Shown one piece after another: positions 59,530 to 64,000 of a stretch of DNA of 64,000 nucleotides. The stretch covers positions 82,059-146,058 of the forward strand of contig JAUVVG010000004.1 of the NCBI GenBank assembly GCA_030604735.1, given 5' to 3'. The translations under genes were made by a program, and so were the position numbers. The stretch comes from Azoarcus sp. GTDB lineage: Bacteria; Pseudomonadota; Gammaproteobacteria; Burkholderiales; Rhodocyclaceae. The notes beneath the pieces are model-generated. The model was not told the DNA's origin. It did not search any database and worked only from the letters and a program-made list of their open reading frames with translations. Within the stretch, counting starts at the first letter, position 1; each line of letters opens with the position of its first letter.

Positions 59530-60558
59530 ATGATCAAGGTGGGAGTGGTCGGTGGAACGGGTTACACCGGCGTAGAATTGCTGCGCTTACTGGCTCGCCA
59601 TCCGCAGGTTCAGCTCGCGGCGATAACCTCCCGGGGCGATGCTGGAACAAGGGTCGATGCCATGTTCCCGAGTCTCCGAGGCTGGGTGGATCTTGCCTTC
59701 GTGACGCCGCAACAGGCGCACCTGGAGGGCTGCGACCTGGTTTTCTTCGCCACGCCAAACGGGATCGCGATGCAACAGGCGCGCGAGCTTGTCGATGCGG
59801 GCGTTCGGGTCATCGATCTCGCCGCGGACTTTCGCATTCGCGACGTCATCGAGTGGCAGAAGTGGTATGGCATGGAGCATGCCGCGCCGGAGCTTGTGGC
59901 AGAGGCTGTATACGGACTTCCCGAAGTGAACAGGGAGAGAATCCGCGGTGCGCGTGTCCTGGCCAATCCGGGCTGCTACCCGACTGCGGTGCAGCTTGGC
60001 TTTCTGCCACTGGTCGAATCCGGTCTGGTTGACTTGGGTAACCTGGTCGCGGATGCGAAATCGGGTGTTTCCGGAGCCGGCCGGAAGGCCGAGGTGCATA
60101 CCTTGTTCGCCGAGGCTGGTGACAGTTTCAAGGCCTATGGCGTGCCGGGCCATCGCCACCTTCCCGAGATCAGGCAGGGTCTGGCGAACGTTGCTGGTGG
60201 CGCGGTGGGCTTGACCTTCGTTCCGCATCTGGTGCCTATGATTCGGGGTATCCATGCGACGCTTTATGCCCGCTTGAACAAGGATGTCGATCTGCAGGCC
60301 TTGTACGAGGCACGTTATCGAGACGAGCCGTTTGTCGATGTGATGCCTGCATCCTCGCATCCAGAGACCCGTTCGGTACGCGCGAGCAATGTATGCCGGA
60401 TCGCGGTGCATAGGCCCCAGGGGGGCGAGGTCGCAGTGGTGTTGTCGGTGATAGACAATTTGGTGAAGGGGGCGGCCGGGCAGGCTGTCCAGAATATGAA
60501 CATCATGTTTGGTTATGATGAGAAGGCCGGACTGGACATCGTGCCGGTCAGTCCCTGA
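59530..60558 (+). CDS. argC: N-acetyl-gamma-glutamyl-phosphate reductase
   Basis: A 342-residue ArgC, third step of arginine synthesis. NADP-binding '[17 protein letters not shown]' at the N-terminus, catalytic Cys149 in '[19 protein letters not shown]', and '[14 protein letters not shown]' and 'PGHRHLPEI' (catalytic His) follow. AGGAGAG precedes the start. Upstream of erpA, the standard gammaproteobacterial order. Confidence 0.98.
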   Translation: MIKVGVVGGTGYTGVELLRLLARHPQVQLAAITSRGDAGTRVDAMFPSLRGWVDLAFVTPQQAHLEGCDLVFFATPNGIAMQQARELVDAGVRVIDLAADFRIRDVIEWQKWYGMEHAAPELVAEAVYGLPEVNRERIRGARVLANPGCYPTAVQLGFLPLVESGLVDLGNLVADAKSGVSGAGRKAEVHTLFAEAGDSFKAYGVPGHRHLPEIRQGLANVAGGAVGLTFVPHLVPMIRGIHATLYARLNKDVDLQALYEARYRDEPFVDVMPASSHPETRSVRASNVCRIAVHRPQGGEVAVVLSVIDNLVKGAAGQAVQNMNIMFGYDEKAGLDIVPVSP

Positions 60559-60685
60559 AAATGAACTGTCGCCGGCCGAAGCGTGTCCACGGCGTATGGA
60601 CTTTTCGGTCTGAGATCCACGAAGCACTGTTTATCTGCGGCGCGCGTTCACGAGGACGTGCCCGCGTCCCCATAGAGGAGTTGAA

Positions 60686-61036
60686 ATGAATACTGCAGTC
60701 GATACCCCGGAGTTGCTGGTTTTTACCGATAGCGCTGCTGGCAAGGTAAAGGAGTTGATAGATGAGGAAGGCAATCCCGGCTTGAAGTTGCGCGTATTCG
60801 TGACCGGTGGCGGGTGCTCTGGTTTTCAGTACGGCTTCACCTTCGATGAAGAGGTCAATGAAGACGATACCGCGCTGGAAAAGAACGGGGTGATGCTTCT
60901 TGTCGATCCGATGAGCTACCAGTATCTCGTCGGTGCCGAGATAGACTACACCGAGGGGCTGGAAGGTTCACAGTTCGTGATCCGTAACCCCAATGCCACC
61001 AGCACTTGCGGTTGCGGTTCGTCGTTCTCCGCTTGA
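60686..61036 (+). CDS. erpA: Iron-sulfur cluster insertion protein ErpA
   Basis: A 116-residue A-type Fe-S carrier. The three cluster-binding cysteines are C44 ('[11 protein letters not shown]'), C108 and C110 ('TCGCGSSFS'). ErpA delivers clusters to apo-targets such as isoprenoid enzymes and respiratory proteins; here the Fe-S-rich neighbours (NqrF, rubrerythrin partner) are possible clients. GAGGAG precedes the ATG. A bidirectional terminator follows. Confidence 0.98.
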   Translation: MNTAVDTPELLVFTDSAAGKVKELIDEEGNPGLKLRVFVTGGGCSGFQYGFTFDEEVNEDDTALEKNGVMLLVDPMSYQYLVGAEIDYTEGLEGSQFVIRNPNATSTCGCGSSFSA

Positions 61037-61051
61037 TACAGGGTTGGCGAA

Positions 61052-61088
61052 AACAAAAAAAAGGGTGTCCGCGACACCCTTTTTTTGT
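61052..61088. terminator. Bidirectional terminator between erpA and the M23 peptidase gene
   Basis: A long perfect stem with A-tract on one side and T-tract on the other (61052-61068 with 61072-61088, 3-base loop) lies between convergent stops. Confidence 0.95.
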
Positions 61089-61106
61089 CGAGTAATCGCC
61101 GGCGCA

Positions 61107-62441
61107 CTATCGATCGAGGGCGGCCACCGATGTCGGTTGATAGTTGAGCAATGCAAGGCGCTCCAGCATCGGCGCGGTATTGGCCTTGAAGTTTGCGAGT
61201 TCGTTTCTATCGAGCGGCTGAACAGCTGGCAATGCGATCTTCATCGGATCATGAGGTACGTTGTTGATCCTGATCTCGTAATGCAGATGTGGACCGGTCG
61301 CCCAGCCGGTCATGCCGACATAACCGATGACTTGGCCCTGGCGCACTCGCTGGCCGTTGCTCAAACCCTTGGCAAATCCATTGAGGTGAGCGTATAGCGT
61401 CGAATACTTGTCCCGGTGTTGGACGATGACTGTGTTGCCGTAGCCACGCTGGCTGCCGACAAAACTGACCCGTCCATCCGACGAGGCCATGATCGGTGTC
61501 CCAGTGGGAGCGGCGAAATCGGTCCCGTTGTGGCTTCTCCAGCTACGATGAATCGGGTGCATGCGACGACCAAAAGTCGAGGAAATACGCGTGAACTCGA
61601 GTGGGTATCGGAGAAAAGCCTGGTTCAGGCCGCGCCCATCCGGCGTGTAATAGGCTTCATTGCCGTCGCTTTCACGATAGAGAACGACAGTATGTTTCTT
61701 GCCTTGGTTGATGAACTCGGCTGCGAGAATGCGACCCGCCCTGATCGGTACGCCATTGTCGTAGACCGTTTCATAGACGACACTGAACTGGTCGCCTTCG
61801 CGCAAGTCTCGGCTGAAGTCGATCTGGGTACCGAAAATCTCGGCGAAACGACTGGCGACGCTGTCGGGGACTCCCGCGGAATCGGTTGCGCCGAAGAGCG
61901 AGTGGGTGATCGTGCCCGAGCGCATTTCGACCAAGGTGTCGATTGCGGCCGTGCTTTGTCCGATCGATGCGAGCCCTGCTTCGGTGCGCTCGACGAGGTA
62001 GCGCTCCGCGCCTCGACCGATCGGTATGTTCAGGGACCGAATCCTGCCGTCCGGTTCCACCATTGCGACAATCGATCGACCCGCGCGTAGTTGCGTAAGC
62101 ACCGATCTGGCTTCCTGATCGGACATCAGGAAGGACAGCGCTTCGCTATCATCGACGCCAAGCCGCCGTAATATCGACTGGATGGTATCGCCGGGCTGAA
62201 TCCTCTCGTCGAAGACGTAAGGCAGCTCGCTGTGCGCTATCAGCTCGATCGCCGGGCTTTCCAGGCGCTCGACAACGAACTCCGGCGTGAAAGGTGTATC
62301 GGGCTGACCCGGTGCGACTGCGATTGCACCGACTACGCCCATCAGCGAGATCGCAGCAACCGCCCCGATGATTGTCGCTCGGCGAGCTGACGGGAAACCA
62401 CGTCCAGCTTCCGTTAGAATCCGTGTTTTTTGTGCCTGCAT
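61107..62441 (-). CDS. M23 family metallopeptidase, OapA/LysM-like murein hydrolase
   Basis: A 444-residue envelope protein. It has an N-terminal membrane anchor ('ATIIGAVAAISLMGVVGAIAV', about 22-42), an OapA/LysM-like segment ('IQPGDTIQSILRRLGV'), a central Csd3-type region and a C-terminal LytM/M23 domain. Zinc ligands are seen in 'SHNGTDFAAPTGTPI' (H and D) and 'GPHLHYEIRIN' (HxH). It cleaves peptidoglycan cross-links. Start at 62441 ('MQAQKTRIL') is preferred to the open-frame start nine codons upstream. Divergent from tyrS. Confidence 0.95.
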   Translation of the reverse strand: MQAQKTRILTEAGRGFPSARRATIIGAVAAISLMGVVGAIAVAPGQPDTPFTPEFVVERLESPAIELIAHSELPYVFDERIQPGDTIQSILRRLGVDDSEALSFLMSDQEARSVLTQLRAGRSIVAMVEPDGRIRSLNIPIGRGAERYLVERTEAGLASIGQSTAAIDTLVEMRSGTITHSLFGATDSAGVPDSVASRFAEIFGTQIDFSRDLREGDQFSVVYETVYDNGVPIRAGRILAAEFINQGKKHTVVLYRESDGNEAYYTPDGRGLNQAFLRYPLEFTRISSTFGRRMHPIHRSWRSHNGTDFAAPTGTPIMASSDGRVSFVGSQRGYGNTVIVQHRDKYSTLYAHLNGFAKGLSNGQRVRQGQVIGYVGMTGWATGPHLHYEIRINNVPHDPMKIALPAVQPLDRNELANFKANTAPMLERLALLNYQPTSVAALDR

Positions 62442-62514
62442 GTGAATTCTTTGGCAAAAAATTTGCATGATTCTATCAAAGTTTCACGCATGACCGTAAA
62501 GCATGGAGGGATTA

Positions 62515-63711
62515 ATGGTTAAGAATGCTGCGCTCGACCTGATCAAGCGGGGGGCGGAGGAGTTGCTGGTCGAGCATGAGTTGGTCGAGCGCCTGGCTTC
62601 TGGCAAGCCCCTCAGAGTGAAGGCGGGATTCGATCCGACTGCCCCGGATCTGCATTTGGGACACACGGTGTTGATCAACAAGTTGCGCCATTTTCAGGAG
62701 CTCGGGCATCAGATCCTTTTTTTGATTGGGGATTTCACCGGCTTGATCGGAGATCCCTCTGGCAAGAACAGCACCCGGCCGCCTCTGTCCCGCGAGCAGG
62801 TTGCCGAGAATGCGAAGACCTATCAGGAGCAGGTTTTCAAGATTCTCGATCCGGACCGGACCGAGATCTGCTTCAACTCCAGATGGATGGAGGCGCTTGG
62901 ATCTGCCGGAATGATCCGCCTTGCCTCGCATCACACGGTCGCGCGCATGCTTGAGCGGGACGACTTTGCGAAGCGCTATGCGGGCAATCAGCCTATCGCT
63001 ATCCATGAGTTTCTCTACCCGCTTTGTCAGGGCTACGACTCGGTTGCGATGCATGCCGACGTCGAGCTGGGCGGGACGGATCAGAAGTTCAATCTGCTGG
63101 TCGGGCGAGAGCTGCAGCGCCACTATGGTCAGCCCTCGCAAGTGGTCCTGACCATGCCGCTCCTGGAGGGGTTGGATGGCGTAAACAAGATGTCGAAGTC
63201 GCTTGGCAACTACATCGGGATTGCGGAAGGTCCGCGCGAGATTTTCGGCAAGCTGATGTCGATTTCGGACGAACTGATGTGGCGATACTTCGAGTTGCTT
63301 TCTTTCCGGCCGATGTCGGAGGTGCACCGGTTCAAGGAAGAGGTCGCGCACGGGCGAAACCCTCGGGATGTGAAAGTGTTGCTCGCGCAGGAGTTGGTTG
63401 AGCGGTTTCATAGCCGTAAGGATGCGATCGATGCGCTGGAGGAGTTCGAGGCGCGTTTCAAGCGCGGCGTTCTCCCTGACGATCTTCCTGAGGTCAAGGT
63501 GGCGGCAGGGGGCGGTGGCCTGCCTTTGGTGCAGTTGCTCAAGCAGGCGGGGCTCACCGGAAGTACGTCGGAGTCCATTCGAATGCTTGAGCAAGGGGCC
63601 GTCCGCATCAATGGAGAACGGGTGGATGATCGCGGGTTGGTCATTGAGGGTGGGCAGACTCTGGTGGTGCAGGTCGGCAAGCGTAGATTCGCGTCGGTCG
63701 TGCTCGGCTGA
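62515..63711 (+). CDS. tyrS: Tyrosyl-tRNA synthetase
   Basis: A 398-residue TyrRS. The HIGH motif is H47-L-G-H50 and KMSKS is at 225-229; the C-terminal S4 domain spans about 340-398 ('[19 protein letters not shown]'). It is the longer (TyrZ-type) subfamily rather than the E. coli-like TyrS. ATG at 62515 is chosen because GGAGG sits at ideal distance; an ATG four codons upstream is part of that sequence. Followed by a rRNA-type promoter. Confidence 0.98.
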   Translation: MVKNAALDLIKRGAEELLVEHELVERLASGKPLRVKAGFDPTAPDLHLGHTVLINKLRHFQELGHQILFLIGDFTGLIGDPSGKNSTRPPLSREQVAENAKTYQEQVFKILDPDRTEICFNSRWMEALGSAGMIRLASHHTVARMLERDDFAKRYAGNQPIAIHEFLYPLCQGYDSVAMHADVELGGTDQKFNLLVGRELQRHYGQPSQVVLTMPLLEGLDGVNKMSKSLGNYIGIAEGPREIFGKLMSISDELMWRYFELLSFRPMSEVHRFKEEVAHGRNPRDVKVLLAQELVERFHSRKDAIDALEEFEARFKRGVLPDDLPEVKVAAGGGGLPLVQLLKQAGLTGSTSESIRMLEQGAVRINGERVDDRGLVIEGGQTLVVQVGKRRFASVVLG

Positions 63712-63851
63712 CGCCGCGTATTGAGATGCTTTTGTCAGGAGAGAAATTTTTGGCCGCTATCTTGGATGGCCAATGGTTTTCCATTCAGATGCTTGCAAGC
63801 AGAACTTCCGGTTTCGTGTGAGAGCTGAGAAAAAATCCTGCGACTTGGCTC

Positions 63852-63879
63852 TTGACTGCGTGCGCGTGGTCTGTAGAAT
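63852..63879 (+). promoter_or_regulatory. Strong rRNA-type promoter at the right edge
   Basis: TTGACT (63852-63857), 16-bp spacer, TAGAAT (63874-63879), with a GCGCGC discriminator immediately after, and an A-tract (63830-63835) in UP-element position. This is the classic stringently controlled rRNA promoter form. In Pseudomonas-type genomes tyrS lies directly upstream of a 16S rRNA gene; the rRNA itself begins outside the window. 63712-63851 has no gene; a weak hairpin (63750-63755 with 63768-63773) may end tyrS transcripts. Confidence 0.7.
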
Positions 63880-64000
63880 GCGCGCTTCTTTGCTTCTGGG
63901 CGGTGCGGTTGAAAGGCTGCGCGGTGTTGTGGGGCAGGGGGTGCCGGTGGTTTTGGTGCGGTGTTTGGGGTGTGTGAGTCGCGGTGACGAGAGATAAATA

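Noticed and set aside
63773..63997. 74-codon frame at the right end
   Set aside because: It runs through the rRNA-type promoter and has no family resemblance.

Overview
The window is GC-rich, densely packed bacterial chromosome, most likely from a gammaproteobacterium. The order argC-erpA-M23 peptidase (opposite strand)-tyrS-(rRNA promoter) at the right end, the pmbA/yjgA divergent pair, and single-copy glnE, ilvE, mnmA, coq7, rppH and rplM-rpsI all fit that group. A complete Na+-translocating NADH:quinone reductase operon, three sets of TRAP/TAXI solute transport genes and a rubrerythrin cluster suggest an aerobic, Na+-using, organic-acid-scavenging organism, possibly related to the Chromatiales/Ectothiorhodospiraceae. 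That lineage guess is inference. I see no insertion sequence, phage gene, CRISPR array, tRNA or complete rRNA gene.

Layout. 1-3 kb: a TRAP transporter whose membrane genes (dctQ, cut by the window edge, and dctM) converge on a Tat-exported TakP-like binding protein. 3-9 kb: pmbA, yjgA, mogA, the methionine sulfoxide reductase pair msrPQ, and aroG. 9-14 kb: an orphan TAXI binding protein, then a TAXI binding protein, a fused TRAP permease and a UspA protein, punctuated by strong hairpins. 14-23 kb: cobalamin adenosyltransferase, alaS, an HDOD protein, algC, a YheT-like hydrolase, two small conserved genes and ilvE. 23-29.5 kb: nqrABCDEF-nqrM plus a two-CBS-domain protein in one minus-strand operon with a structured leader. 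29.9-32.1 kb: Nudix, an unrecognised secreted protein and mnmA, translationally overlapping.

32-46 kb: a helical unknown protein, DUF2062, sixA, CYTH-CHAD and glnE on the minus strand, then yhdP, a nitrilase, tldD and a bactofilin on the plus strand. 46-53 kb: a fused indolepyruvate ferredoxin oxidoreductase, a lytic transglycosylase and proS. 53-58 kb: rppH, then rubrerythrin-FeS protein-DUF3501-CNP1-like protein, coq7 and osmC. 58-64 kb: an AT-rich gap with a candidate small RNA, rplM-rpsI, argC, erpA, an M23 peptidase, tyrS and an rRNA-type promoter at the right edge.

The most original signals are (i) a candidate ~99-nt small RNA at 58365-58463, with its own promoter and terminator, carrying anti-Shine-Dalgarno C-rich motifs that match 10 nt across the ribosome binding site of the TAXI binding protein at 13.9 kb; (ii) a secreted protein at 30.3 kb with a possible Cys-His-Asp transglutaminase/papain-like triad; (iii) the rubrerythrin/FeS/DUF3501 cluster; and (iv) a CBS-domain protein and a 14-bp leader hairpin attached to the nqr operon.
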